This document shows, piece after piece, positions 29,083 through 38,085 of a DNA stretch of 64,000 bases (the first letter of the stretch is position 1; each line of letters opens with the position of its first letter). Source of the DNA: Pseudoalteromonas xiamenensis (GTDB lineage: Bacteria > Pseudomonadota > Gammaproteobacteria > Enterobacterales > Alteromonadaceae); NCBI RefSeq assembly GCF_030994125.1, contig NZ_CP099917.1, forward strand, positions 868,001 through 932,000, in the 5' to 3' direction. The position numbers and the translations under genes were made by a program. The notes beneath the pieces were generated by a model. The model had not been told where the DNA came from and ran no database searches. It worked only from the letters and a program-made list of their open reading frames with translations.

Positions 29083-29469
29083 TTAGTTATTACTTGCTTT
29101 CACAACGGGTAATGCCGCTTTTGTCCAGCCTTGATAATCCCCATTTAAATGAAAAAGTTCGATGCCCTTATCTTGCATCGCATCGATAAAGATTCCAGCC
29201 CTTCTTCCTGATCGACAATAAACAACAGCTCGCTTACCAACCAAGTCATTGAGTATAGATTGATGCTGTTCAATTTCATTAAATGGAACATTGATAGCAC
29301 CTTTAAGATGACCTTCACTGAATTCGTCTTGAGTACGTACATCAATAATAAGATATGGCTCTGAAGTCATCTGATTGATGAGTAGTTGCTCAGCAGAAAC
29401 CGTTTTTGGTGCTTCGTTTGCGAATGAAAAGCAGCTAATGAAAAGTGCAATAATGGCGAGTTTGTTCAT
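29083..29469 (-). CDS. Periplasmic single-domain rhodanese
   Basis: A 128-residue protein with a signal peptide (about 1-18, FSFANEAP) and one rhodanese domain (about 24-122). The active-site loop is YCRSGRRAG with catalytic Cys85, and the DVRTQDEFSEGHLKGAINVPF block is typical. It moves sulphane sulphur between thiols. Periplasmic copies may work in sulphur or redox homeostasis, and the acceptor is unknown. It has a well-placed GAGGGA site. It neighbours ohr/ohrR, another thiol-redox locus, but is not in the same operon. Confidence 0.9.
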   Translation of the reverse strand: MNKLAIIALFISCFSFANEAPKTVSAEQLLINQMTSEPYLIIDVRTQDEFSEGHLKGAINVPFNEIEQHQSILNDLVGKRAVVYCRSGRRAGIFIDAMQDKGIELFHLNGDYQGWTKAALPVVKASNN

Positions 29470-29607
29470 ACTAATCCCTCAAATACATTGAATATGCTTG
29501 TAGATTCAGTATGACAATACATTAAAGTAAGTGGAACTCAAATTGCGTTGGCAGTTGCATATTTTTACCACCAACGTAATTTGTTTGACTAACGATTGTT
29601 AAGACGC

Positions 29608-30036
29608 TTATAGAACGTTTAATTTCACATCAATGTTGCCACGAGTTGCATTTGAATAAGGACAAACTTGGTGCGCTTTTTCAACTAATGCTTCTGCCGC
29701 AGCTTGTTCAAATCCAGGGATGTGCACGTTAAGCACAACAGCGATACCAAATCCACCTTCAATTGGACCTATCGCCACTTCTGAATCAATCGTAACATCT
29801 TTAGGCAAAGCCACTTTTTCTTGTCCAGATACAAATTTCAATGCTCCGATGAAGCATGCAGCGTAACCCGCAGCAAAAAGTTGTTCAGGATTTGTTCCTT
29901 GTCCATCATCACCACCCAATGCTTTAGGTGTCGACAGCGAAACCGCCAAACGACCGTCATTTGACTTAGCTGTTCCTTCACGACCACCTGTTGCCTGAGC
30001 ATATGCTGTGTAAGCTGTAGTTAAAAGTGTTTTCAT
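29608..30036 (-). CDS. ohr: Organic hydroperoxide resistance protein Ohr
   Basis: A 142-residue OsmC-superfamily peroxidase that reduces organic hydroperoxides using lipoyl or thiol donors. The two catalytic cysteines are Cys61 (GYAACFIGAL) and Cys125 (HQVCPYSNATRGN), both in perfect Ohr context. The ATG at 30036 has GGAGAGA upstream. It is divergent from the MarR-family regulator gene, from which it is separated by paired operator-like palindromes. It is expected to be derepressed by organic peroxides. Confidence 0.96.
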   Translation of the reverse strand: MKTLLTTAYTAYAQATGGREGTAKSNDGRLAVSLSTPKALGGDDGQGTNPEQLFAAGYAACFIGALKFVSGQEKVALPKDVTIDSEVAIGPIEGGFGIAVVLNVHIPGFEQAAAEALVEKAHQVCPYSNATRGNIDVKLNVL

Positions 30037-30054
30037 TTTATCTCTCCAATTTAG

Positions 30055-30111
30055 TTTGCATGCAAAGTATATATCCTTTCGATTCTAGATTGCAATAACT
30101 TTGTGTGCAAA
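30055..30111. promoter_or_regulatory. ohr/ohrR divergent promoter with two OhrR-type operators
   Basis: TTTGCATGCAAA (30055-30066) and TTTGTGTGCAAA (30100-30111), both followed by GTAT, are paired palindromes 45 bases apart centre to centre. For ohrR, TTGCAA (30090-30095), a 17-base spacer and TATTAT (30113-30118) form a promoter with the second operator in its spacer. On the minus strand the same self-complementary TTGCAA can act as -35 for ohr, with TATACT (30066-30071) as -10 at 18 bases, touching the first operator. The promoters thus appear to share one -35 hexamer, and repressor bound at both palindromes would shut both. Confidence 0.7.
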
Positions 30112-30138
30112 GTATTATTCACTTTATTGGAGGAGACT

Positions 30139-30588
30139 ATGAAACACCCACAACTATTACTGAAAAACCAACTTTGCCATCGACTTTATCAAGCATCGAA
30201 CCGCATAGTTCGTTCATATCGGCCACATTTGACGCAACTTGGTCTAACTTACCCACAATATGTCGTGATGATGGCACTATGGGAAGAAGACAATGTTGTC
30301 GTGAAAGACATCCTTGAGCGTACAACCATTGATGCGGGGGCGCTTAGCCTCATTCTGCAAAAGTTAGCCGAAAAGCAACTTATAAACGTGGTTGCAGCCG
30401 AAGAAGACAAGCGCCAAAAGGTCATTAAGCTGACGTTGTCAGGCAAAGAGATGTCTGAACATGCCGCACCGATCCCTGCGCAAATGCGCTGTACGTTTTC
30501 AGATTTAAGTGATGATGAAGTTAACCAACTTATTGCGTTACTAGATAAGTTAAATTCTCTCAACGAGGGTTGTGACAACAATGATTGA
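30139..30588 (+). CDS. ohrR: MarR-family organic peroxide sensor OhrR
   Basis: A 149-residue winged-helix repressor. The ATG at 30139 has a strong GGAGGAG site, and the extra codons back to 30103 lie in the operator region. The N-terminus LKNQLCHRLYQASNRIVRSY contains the family's peroxide-sensing cysteine (Cys13). The wing/recognition region includes DAGALSLILQKLAEKQLI. Oxidation of the Cys releases DNA and induces ohr. It overlaps trmK by 8 bases. Confidence 0.93.
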   Translation: MKHPQLLLKNQLCHRLYQASNRIVRSYRPHLTQLGLTYPQYVVMMALWEEDNVVVKDILERTTIDAGALSLILQKLAEKQLINVVAAEEDKRQKVIKLTLSGKEMSEHAAPIPAQMRCTFSDLSDDEVNQLIALLDKLNSLNEGCDNND

Positions 30589-31276
30589 GTATGCGCTCGC
30601 TAAACTGAGCTCTCGTCTAAATCATATCCGCGAAATGGTGCCTGAGCATACGTATGATGTTATCTGGGACTGCTGTTGTGATCATGGGCTACTTGGCCTG
30701 TCACTCATGAATTCAAATAGCACTCGCACAGTGAAGTTTGTGGATGTTGTGCCGACCATTATGGAACAATTGAATAAACAGCTTTCAGTCCATGCACCTG
30801 AATACATAGAATGGTCAACATTATGCGAAGATGTATCTACATTACAGCTGTTACCAACACAAGATAGACATTTGGTTCTTCTTGCGGGTGTTGGTGGCGA
30901 ATTAAGCGCGCGGTTTATTGAGCAAATATTAACAAATAACCCCACTGTTACCATCGACTTTTTACTTTGCCCAGTACGTGATCTTTTCATGTTACGAAAA
31001 ACGCTTATAAAAAAACAACTCGCGCTTCTGGATGAAAAATTAGTCACAGACAATAATCGTATTTATGAAATACTCTATGTCTCAACTCGCGCACAGGAAA
31101 AAACAATTTCACCTGTCGGAGAAAAAATTTGGCAAACAAACACGCTTGAATCACAGCAAATTGCGAAGCACTATTTAGCTATGTTAACCAAGCACTATGA
31201 ACGCGCAGCCAATCGAAGTGCTATTGCAGCCGAAGCGTTAAACCTATACCGAGGCGTCAACGTATTCTCAGACTAA
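30581..31276 (+). CDS. trmK: tRNA (adenine-N1)-methyltransferase, TrmK family
   Basis: A 231-residue SAM-dependent enzyme of the COG2384/DUF633 group, which in Bacillus methylates N1 of A22 in tRNA. The N-terminus LSSRLNHIREMVP and the SAM-binding IWDCCCDHGLLGLSL block are recognisable, followed by LLAGVGGELSARFIEQIL. The ATG at 30581 is preferred over a GTG at 30572 that would leave no room for a ribosome-binding site. It overlaps the ohrR stop, so it is translated together with the regulator. Such coupling to a peroxide regulator is unexpected. The motif-I glycine positions read CCCDHGLLG, with a Cys cluster. Confidence 0.88.
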   Translation: MIEYALAKLSSRLNHIREMVPEHTYDVIWDCCCDHGLLGLSLMNSNSTRTVKFVDVVPTIMEQLNKQLSVHAPEYIEWSTLCEDVSTLQLLPTQDRHLVLLAGVGGELSARFIEQILTNNPTVTIDFLLCPVRDLFMLRKTLIKKQLALLDEKLVTDNNRIYEILYVSTRAQEKTISPVGEKIWQTNTLESQQIAKHYLAMLTKHYERAANRSAIAAEALNLYRGVNVFSD

Positions 31277-31824
31277 GTGGGTGTGGCAAAGGTAAGTTCA
31301 AATTTCGCCTTGTTCTCATCTCCCTCCCACGGTGTTACTAATTTACATGTAACACCAACACCATAATGCTCCGCCATTCCCTGCAATGTGCCTTCGACTA
31401 ACGTGAACATTCTGCGTGAGGAACAATAGATTAAATCGGCTTGCGTTGGTGAATGCTGAATATAGTCAAAGCTTGGAGGAATCGCGTCAGGGTACAATTT
31501 CTTAAGTTCAACTTTATGTAAATCATCTAATTTCTTTAAAATGGGTGCTGGATGTGGAAAATCCGTGAATTCGGGCGGCAACAAGGTAATAAGGCGAGCG
31601 TAAAGCCATTTACCAAAAGCGTAGTGAGCTTGCTCATGGCTTATCCCCAGCGCAGACACAGCGTGATCAACTATTTCCAACAATTGTTCATCGGGGTAGT
31701 TTTCTGTTCTTACAAATCGGCTTTCGGTGTCAAAGCTGCATGCATCGAGAATATCAAAAAGCTGTTCTTGTCCTGCGATTTCCTCAATGAACGCTTCTAA
31801 CAAATTGAAAATATGACCTTTCAT
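31273..31824 (-). CDS. H-NOX haem nitric-oxide sensor protein
   Basis: A 183-residue stand-alone H-NOX domain that binds NO on haem. It opens MKGHIFNLLEAFIEE. The proximal haem ligand is His103 in DLHKVELKKLYPDA, and the YxSxR haem-propionate motif is Tyr133-Ser135-Arg137 (YCSSRR). Length is normal for bacterial H-NOX. Its ATG overlaps the TGA of the upstream histidine kinase gene (ATGA), so the pair is co-translated. The partner relationship is well established: NO-bound H-NOX inhibits the cognate kinase, often controlling biofilm. It is convergent with trmK, overlapping by 4 bases. Confidence 0.95.
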   Translation of the reverse strand: MKGHIFNLLEAFIEEIAGQEQLFDILDACSFDTESRFVRTENYPDEQLLEIVDHAVSALGISHEQAHYAFGKWLYARLITLLPPEFTDFPHPAPILKKLDDLHKVELKKLYPDAIPPSFDYIQHSPTQADLIYCSSRRMFTLVEGTLQGMAEHYGVGVTCKLVTPWEGDENKAKFELTFATPT

Positions 31825-32780
31825 GCATCATCCTCTCTCTTCTCAATGATTGGAAGCTCAACCAAAAACATCGTCCCTTCACCTAGTGTACTTTCTACTT
31901 TGATAGAGCCATTGTGTTGATGAATGATGTCCATCGAAATAGACAACCCTAGTCCCGTGCCTTTTCCCGCAGGTTTCGTCGTGAAAAAAGCATCAAACAC
32001 TTTTTGCGTAATCTGTTCATCCATGCCAATACCATCATCACGAAACGTGATGACCACTTTGTCTTGTGTTTCATAAGTTGAAACCCATAAATGCCCTCGA
32101 CCTTCTATAGCTTGCCCTGCATTTAAAATAAGGTTTAAAAACACTTGGCTTAATTTCCCTGGTGAGCAGTACAAATCTTTCTTTATTGAAAAATCAGTAA
32201 TTACCTCAACATGATACTTAATTTGCCCCGCGGCTAGATGCAAGGTCTCTTTGAGCAGATGGTCAATATTGACCCATTGTTTTTCATCTTCCCCTTGTCG
32301 AGCAAATGAACGTAACTCCCTGACAATCGCGGCAATTCGATTCATACCTTCCAATGTTTCTTCCAGTAAATCAGGGATGTCCTTTCGCAACATATCGATA
32401 TTAAACCGTGCGTCCAATGCTTGAACGTCACTTGGAACAAGTCCTGCGGACTTTTTTAGCGAATCTTGATAGTTCAAAAGCGACAATACGTACTGTTGCA
32501 ACACTTCCAGATTACACATCGTAAAGCCAGCAGGCGTATTAATCTCGTGTGCAACTCCCGCAGCAAGTTGCCCAATGGAAGCCAGTTTTTCTTGTTGAAC
32601 GAGCTGTGTTTCGTGAGCTTTCAAGGATTCAAGTGTTGAAGACAATTGTTGATTTAGCTCATACAACATTCGAGATCTTGTTTCGAGTAAATCTTCAGCA
32701 CGTTGCCGCCCTGCTTTTTCTCGCGCTAATTGACGCTTGATTAGTTCAAGCTCTTTTTCCACCGACGAGTTAGCAACCAT
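31821..32780 (-). CDS. Soluble sensor histidine kinase paired with H-NOX
   Basis: A 319-residue cytoplasmic kinase with no membrane helix or recognisable sensor domain. It has an N-terminal coiled coil (about 5-65), then the phosphoacceptor LAAGVAHEINTPAGF (His78), an N-box ILNAGQAIEG, the G1 box DDGIGMD and GTGLGLS. It fits the group of kinases that take their input from a separately encoded H-NOX. In many known loci the H-NOX gene comes first; here the kinase is upstream. No receiver domain or response regulator lies beside it, so the phosphotransfer target is elsewhere. Confidence 0.92.
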   Translation of the reverse strand: MVANSSVEKELELIKRQLAREKAGRQRAEDLLETRSRMLYELNQQLSSTLESLKAHETQLVQQEKLASIGQLAAGVAHEINTPAGFTMCNLEVLQQYVLSLLNYQDSLKKSAGLVPSDVQALDARFNIDMLRKDIPDLLEETLEGMNRIAAIVRELRSFARQGEDEKQWVNIDHLLKETLHLAAGQIKYHVEVITDFSIKKDLYCSPGKLSQVFLNLILNAGQAIEGRGHLWVSTYETQDKVVITFRDDGIGMDEQITQKVFDAFFTTKPAGKGTGLGLSISMDIIHQHNGSIKVESTLGEGTMFLVELPIIEKREDDA

Positions 32781-32915
32781 AGGAAAAGAAAAGAAGAATC
32801 AGATAACTTAAGTATGGATCGATATTTTAACGGATCAAGAAAACACCAATAATCTCGTACTACACAAAATCATTGCCATACTTTCGTTTGATTAAATAGA
32901 AAATTACCTCCAATA

Positions 32916-32948
32916 AAAAGGGAACCTAACTACCTCAGGTCCCCTTTT
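32916..32948 (-). terminator. Terminator of the protease/lipoprotein operon
   Basis: Arms AAAAGGGAACCT and AGGTCCCCTTTT pair with one mismatch around a 9-10 base loop, and a T-rich run follows on the minus strand. It lies 22 bases past the lipoprotein stop. Confidence 0.75.
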
Positions 32949-32970
32949 ATCTCGTTGAACTTATTCCGCG

Positions 32971-33357
32971 CTATTTGCTTTCACATTTAGCTATCATGGT
33001 TTGGTTGAACGCTTTAGCATAATCGAGTGCTTGTTTTCGCCATTTAGGATCGAGACGTTTATCTACGGTATCTCCAAGTCCTTCAACATGGCGAATACCG
33101 CATGCCGTTTTCAATCGCAGTTGCTCCGCCGGATCATCAACCCCAACCACAGTCGTACCACGATTAGCCAATGCAATTAATCGATAATCGTGTTGTTCAC
33201 TGTAGGCGTTTGCATCCGCAGAAGCGTCCGCATTCATCAGCCAACTGAATGGCGCTGGAATAGGCTCTTTCATCGGTGACTCTGCAGCTTGTTCAGACTT
33301 GTTACAACCACTTAGAGTAAACGCTAAACATGTCACCATCAAACATATACGTTTCAT
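32971..33357 (-). CDS. Putative lipoprotein co-transcribed with the GlyGly-CTERM protease
   Basis: A 128-residue protein with a lipoprotein signal (MKRICLMVTCLAFTLSGC, lipobox LSGC, Cys18). The mature part is hydrophilic with two cysteines (TACGIR and AKCESK) and no family I recognise. Its ATG overlaps the TGA of the large protease gene (ATGA), so the two are made together. A role as chaperone, inhibitor or immunity-like partner for the secreted protease is possible but only inferred from this coupling. Confidence 0.78.
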   Translation of the reverse strand: MKRICLMVTCLAFTLSGCNKSEQAAESPMKEPIPAPFSWLMNADASADANAYSEQHDYRLIALANRGTTVVGVDDPAEQLRLKTACGIRHVEGLGDTVDKRLDPKWRKQALDYAKAFNQTMIAKCESK

Positions 33358-36300
33358 CGTGCTTTCCTTCCTCTACGCAGCGCAAGCAAACCGAGTAATG
33401 CGGCGCCAAAGCCGACACTTCCGCCGCCGCTGCTAGAGTTTGAACTACTTTTCGCAGAAACAGTGATAGTCGATGTAGCACTCGCCTGCGCGCCATTCCC
33501 ATCTCTGATGGTATAAATGATGGTTTCAGTTCCTGTGAAACTTGCACTCGGTGTGTAACGCACACCGTTTTCCGTCTTGACCACTGAACCTGCACCATTG
33601 TATGCAAGGCTGGTGATAGTTAGTATGTCGCCATCAACATCCGTGTCGTTGCTCAATACATTAAGATCCACCGCTGCAGAACCTTGAGTAACACGGAAGG
33701 AATCATTGTTCGCAATCGGTGCATCATTCACAGGCGTCACCGAAACACTTATCGGATATAAGCTACTTTCAATTACCCCATCCGACACGGCAACATTCAC
33801 GATTAAATCACCATTGAAATTCGCCGCAGGCTGAATTGTATTACCATTGAACGTATAGTTGCTCCCTTCCCGAACCGCTACTGTTATTTGTGATGGAGCA
33901 CTATCAGGGTCTACCACTTGTATATCTGATAACGAGAGTGAAAACGCCGTGTCTTCCGCCACACTCAATGCATTTTGACCTACCACTCGAGGGGCATCAT
34001 TTACTGGTATAATGTCGACATTAAGCTGGTACACATCACTTTGCGCAATGTTATCGGTAGCAACCACATTGACACTTAAGCTACCCGTAAAGTCCGCTTG
34101 TGGCGTCACGGTATTATTACTCACGCTATAATTTGTGCCAGCCAGTACGTTAATCGACAAGTCAGTTAGCGCGCTATCAACGTCTGTAATGATAAAGTTT
34201 TGGCTAGAGACAGTAAAACTTGTATCTTCTTCCACTATCAGGCCTGCACCACTGATGATTTTCGGCGCATCATTTACCGCATTGATGTTAACCGTTAATG
34301 TGTATTGGTTACTGTCAAACTTACCATCGTTCACCGTAACAGGCACCGAAAGTACGCCACTAAAATCAGCCGCTGGCAAGATACTCGTTCCATTGACCGT
34401 ATAGTTAGTGCCGCTCAAAACATTGAGTGAAAACGCCGCTGGAAATTCGCTATCCGCGTCGTTAACAACTAAATCAGTTAACTTGATTGCTGTTAAGTTA
34501 TCCTCATTTCCAACAATTGGTTTCTGTCCGACTATTTGCGGAGCAATAACATTCGGTTTGCCTGAGATGGTAAATGCACCCTCATTCACCGCGAAGAAGA
34601 TGTTATCCGAACAACGTACCATTAATCGGGCATTTGCGCTCTGCAAAGAGGGGACATTGATCATTTCGCTGCCGTCGTTAGGCGTATTGCTTCTTATGAC
34701 TGTAGAAAACGTTTCTCCATCAGCCGCTAAGACCAAATCCACATTACTGCATGAAATAGGTGAAGCCGTTGTCCCTGCGACATTCCAAGTTATGGTAGGG
34801 GTATCATTTTCAGACCAAACAGCATTTTTTAAAGGCGCTGTGACTTCAAAACGCTGAGCTGTCGTCACGGTGGTGACTTTCATCAAATCAGAGGCGACAT
34901 TTCCTTTCTCGTCTCTGGCGATAAGTTTAAAATTCATCGTTCTTGACGTCGTAGGATATGACTCACCAATGGTCGTTTTATTTGCGAGTACGTCACTTAA
35001 ACGCGGAAAAACTCGCACAGGTTCAGCTGTCGGCATCCAAGCTCTAAAGATAGGTCGAGACCCGTCATCCACCATTGTCGCCGCACTTGATGACGATGTT
35101 CCTAGATCAAATTGTTCCCAAGAATAACGAAGTGCGTCTCCATCTGTATCGGATGCACTGCCTGTGAGTTTAAACGCCGTATTCGCCGGAATGGTGTAAT
35201 CACTTCCCGCATTCACCGTAGGCGCGACGTTTGTGCTCGGAGTTAGCGTACCACAGGTGGCTGAAGTGGTTATGTAGTTACGCATCTGCTCGACTGAGTG
35301 TGAGTGGAAAAAAGCATCTGAATTACTTTGCAAGTTCTCTTCGCCACAAATACCCGCATAGGCCATGATAGTCGAACCACTGCCAGGCTCATAGGCATCG
35401 TCATTTGAACGATTACCACATGCGCCATTAGTACCATTGAAACTATGAGCACCGCCAAATTGGTGACCCATCTCATGGGCTACATAATCGATAACAAACG
35501 GATCGTTCGTTGGACTACTCGAGCCCGTCATACCACCCCATTTATAGCTGTCATCACAAACAACACCTAAGTATGCAACACCGCCGCCTCCAGTATTAAA
35601 CACATGACCAATGTCGTAGTTACTGACGCCAATCGCGTCATTTACAACGGCTTGGTTGGCATCTAAATCGTCATCTGTATTGTTGTAAGGGTCGGTCGCG
35701 GCATCCGTAAAGATGATGGCATCATTGTTTGCTACAAGCTCAAGTTGAACACCTAAATCGACTTTGTAGACTTCGTTAATGCGGTTTAGCGCTGTCACCA
35801 TTGATGCAAGAGCTAATGCCTTAGTGCCTCCGTGAAACGCGGTGTATTCGCCTGCTGCAGCAATGGCCACACGATAGGTTTTAATTCCTCCAGCGAGTTT
35901 GGTATTTTGCATCGGCTTTGATGATTGCTCACGCGTAACACGCAATACCTTATCTTTAATCGAATCAGAAGGTACTGTATTCGCCTTAAAGTAACTTATG
36001 TGTGCCGCACGGTTACTTTGCTTAACGGGGTCAATAAACGCGCGCTGGCCGTTGTATAAGAACATGCCGTGAAAGCCGTGAGGGGTAATGTCAAAACGAC
36101 CTCGGTTTAACGGATTGCCTTCTTGAACGCCTTCAAAGGTTCTAAATTCAGGGTATTTCTTCTGAAGTTCACTCGCGTAAACCGGTGAATCAGTAAGTTT
36201 AAAACGAACAAGTTGTCCGTCTGGCATGGGCAACAACACCTGAAATTCGGTTTTAGATGAATTCAACAAAAATTGACTCAACTCCACCATATTCGCATCG

Positions 36301-36464
36301 ATCGAGTACGCATTGTGTACCATCAAATTGTCTGTCGCCACCGTCGAAGCGGCCTTTAACTTTGCGCTTTCTAGCCAAAAATTAGGCTGTGCCAGTACAC
36401 ATGAAGGCGCAAGTGCCATCATGCTACCCGCCAGTGCACAACTGAATATGGTCAACTTTTTCAT
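33354..36464 (-). CDS. Secreted reprolysin-like metalloprotease with cadherin-like repeats and GlyGly-CTERM anchor
   Basis: A 1036-residue exported protease (signal peptide about 1-25). The catalytic domain (about 195-405) carries the full zinc motif HEMGHQFGGAH (His330, His334, His340) followed by a Met-turn-like IMAYAGICG. A PKD/Ig-like region (about 410-630) and four or five tandem cadherin-like repeats follow, each with VNDAP and EDT marks (about 640-1005). The C-terminus is SSGGGSVGFGAALLGLLALRRG: Gly/Ser run, helix, Arg cluster. This is the GlyGly-CTERM signal, cut by rhombosortase during type II export. Likely roles are protein degradation outside the cell. Confidence 0.93.
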   Translation of the reverse strand: MKKLTIFSCALAGSMMALAPSCVLAQPNFWLESAKLKAASTVATDNLMVHNAYSIDANMVELSQFLLNSSKTEFQVLLPMPDGQLVRFKLTDSPVYASELQKKYPEFRTFEGVQEGNPLNRGRFDITPHGFHGMFLYNGQRAFIDPVKQSNRAAHISYFKANTVPSDSIKDKVLRVTREQSSKPMQNTKLAGGIKTYRVAIAAAGEYTAFHGGTKALALASMVTALNRINEVYKVDLGVQLELVANNDAIIFTDAATDPYNNTDDDLDANQAVVNDAIGVSNYDIGHVFNTGGGGVAYLGVVCDDSYKWGGMTGSSSPTNDPFVIDYVAHEMGHQFGGAHSFNGTNGACGNRSNDDAYEPGSGSTIMAYAGICGEENLQSNSDAFFHSHSVEQMRNYITTSATCGTLTPSTNVAPTVNAGSDYTIPANTAFKLTGSASDTDGDALRYSWEQFDLGTSSSSAATMVDDGSRPIFRAWMPTAEPVRVFPRLSDVLANKTTIGESYPTTSRTMNFKLIARDEKGNVASDLMKVTTVTTAQRFEVTAPLKNAVWSENDTPTITWNVAGTTASPISCSNVDLVLAADGETFSTVIRSNTPNDGSEMINVPSLQSANARLMVRCSDNIFFAVNEGAFTISGKPNVIAPQIVGQKPIVGNEDNLTAIKLTDLVVNDADSEFPAAFSLNVLSGTNYTVNGTSILPAADFSGVLSVPVTVNDGKFDSNQYTLTVNINAVNDAPKIISGAGLIVEEDTSFTVSSQNFIITDVDSALTDLSINVLAGTNYSVSNNTVTPQADFTGSLSVNVVATDNIAQSDVYQLNVDIIPVNDAPRVVGQNALSVAEDTAFSLSLSDIQVVDPDSAPSQITVAVREGSNYTFNGNTIQPAANFNGDLIVNVAVSDGVIESSLYPISVSVTPVNDAPIANNDSFRVTQGSAAVDLNVLSNDTDVDGDILTITSLAYNGAGSVVKTENGVRYTPSASFTGTETIIYTIRDGNGAQASATSTITVSAKSSSNSSSGGGSVGFGAALLGLLALRRGRKAR

Positions 36465-36517
36465 CTAATTCCTTCCCTCTTTAACTAATTTAAATGCTGA
36501 ATTCACGTAAAACACTT

Positions 36518-37561
36518 TCATTGTTGGCAATAATTTAAGTACCAAGACGGCGTTGGTAGCACCTCATTCCTGACTTCGCGTTTGATATTGCTAGTTAGCT
36601 GAGCATTACCCGACGTCAAGCCAATCATGGCTCGATAAAGTTCTACTTCTTCGTTCAAGCCGTACTTGAACATCATTTCTTGCCAGTGCTCAGGTAAATT
36701 CAATCTGTCCTTTGAAAACTCAGAAGCCATTATTTCCACAATCTTCTGCATTACGCTGAAATGTAGTAGATACTGAGTATTATTTCTTGGCACTTGTTGA
36801 ATAATTTCTTTCACCGACTGCGCATATCGCCAAAAACCAGCTCGATTTCGTTGTACCAGTTGAACATGCAGTAAATTCAAACCCGAAATAGCCGCGCGTT
36901 CGAAATCATGCGCTAATGAAAACCGAACAAACGCCTGCTGGTAAAATTCTGAAGCCCTGTCATAATCTTTTTCTGCTTGGTAGTACATCCCTAATTTATG
37001 GCTCAATCGTGATGAATAAAACGTTTCTTTGGACAACGTTTCCACTTCTTGCAGCACATGTTTGGCGTCATCTAACTTTCCTTGTTTGAGCAATATTGAG
37101 TGCAAATTCAACGCTATTTTGACTAACTGTTCTGTATCGTTATTTTCTAGCGCTCGTTTTTTTGCGCATTCGTACGCCCTTCGCGACTGCTCAAACGCGT
37201 TCAGATGCTTCAGTAAAATCGCCCAGTTGTTCAATAACTTGTGTTCACTGCTTCGAAAATAAACGGCGTAATCTGCGCTCGTTAAGCGAAGCGCGACAGC
37301 GTTAAAGAGTGCAACATCTTTAGTTTCAACTGCCGCGCGTAAAACAAAAATATGCTCTAAATAAGCCCCCTTCGAGGGACTTCGCTTCTGCACAGCATCC
37401 CAACGTTCCATAAAAGCCTCAGGGGTATGTTTCAATGTGTGTTTCATCTGCGCAAAGTCAGGCGGGGCCCCAGCACAAACGGCTAAAGCAACGAAATAAA
37501 ATGACAAACAAACGAAAGCTAAGTAATTCACATATATAGAAAACAAATTTGGCTTACCCAA
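36518..37561 (-). CDS. Exported TPR-repeat protein, unknown
   Basis: A protein of up to 347 residues with an N-terminal signal or anchor (VNYLAFVCLSFYFVALAVCAGAPP) followed by helical repeats with TPR character, best seen at about 160-250 (GKLDDAKHVLQEVE, KDYDRASEFYQQAFVRF). TPRs mediate protein contacts; nothing indicates an enzyme. The start is uncertain. The frame opens at a TTG (37561) with AGGA almost touching it; a TTG at 37546 and a GTG at 37531 are alternatives. It lies 53 bases upstream of the metalloprotease gene on the same strand and may be part of its operon. Confidence 0.65.
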   Translation of the reverse strand: MGKPNLFSIYVNYLAFVCLSFYFVALAVCAGAPPDFAQMKHTLKHTPEAFMERWDAVQKRSPSKGAYLEHIFVLRAAVETKDVALFNAVALRLTSADYAVYFRSSEHKLLNNWAILLKHLNAFEQSRRAYECAKKRALENNDTEQLVKIALNLHSILLKQGKLDDAKHVLQEVETLSKETFYSSRLSHKLGMYYQAEKDYDRASEFYQQAFVRFSLAHDFERAAISGLNLLHVQLVQRNRAGFWRYAQSVKEIIQQVPRNNTQYLLHFSVMQKIVEIMASEFSKDRLNLPEHWQEMMFKYGLNEEVELYRAMIGLTSGNAQLTSNIKREVRNEVLPTPSWYLNYCQQ

Positions 37562-37704
37562 ATCCTATCCAAATAAAACAGGAGCAGCAATCGAACTTCA
37601 CGTAGTTTTGTGAACAAGCGTAAAGATTATACGAATCCATCAATCCGTTTCGCTTTGGCCATGCTATATTTTCTTAAGATGGTTTTTTATTAGAGAACGA
37701 CTAG

Positions 37705-38085
37705 ATGCCGCATAGAGAGCGCCCTTTTTTCTATACAACGGAATTTGAGAAAGAAAGTTTATTGCTACGCGCCAAAGCGACTGGCCACGGCAAGGCAGAG
37801 GAAGTGCAGCAAATGTTTGATGTCCTTATACTTATCGCCAAAGAAAAAAATCTGACCCGATTATTGATAAATGTTGAAGAGTTAACACTAGATTATTCCA
37901 GTGAGAAGATGATTAATATTCTCTTTCATATCGAACAACAGCACTTGGACATCTCAATCGCCCGCGTCATTAATCAAAATGAGTTTAAGAACGATCTCAT
38001 TGAGTTATTTGCAGAAAAACACAACTTAAAAATCAAGAATTTCACCTGTGAAGCTCCCGCCATTGAGTGGCTAAACAATCAATAG
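37705..38085 (+). CDS. Small SpoIIAA/STAS-like protein, tentative
   Basis: A 126-residue cytoplasmic protein with alternating strands and helices: VLILIAKEKNLTRLLINVEELTLDYS, then ISIARVINQNEF and a C-terminal AIEWLNNQ. This arrangement resembles SpoIIAA/STAS-like proteins, in which a conserved strand-loop-helix binds partners. No phosphorylatable Ser is obvious. It is placed alone, upstream of a chemoreceptor. The fold call is a weak inference. Confidence 0.5.
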   Translation: MPHRERPFFYTTEFEKESLLLRAKATGHGKAEEVQQMFDVLILIAKEKNLTRLLINVEELTLDYSSEKMINILFHIEQQHLDISIARVINQNEFKNDLIELFAEKHNLKIKNFTCEAPAIEWLNNQ

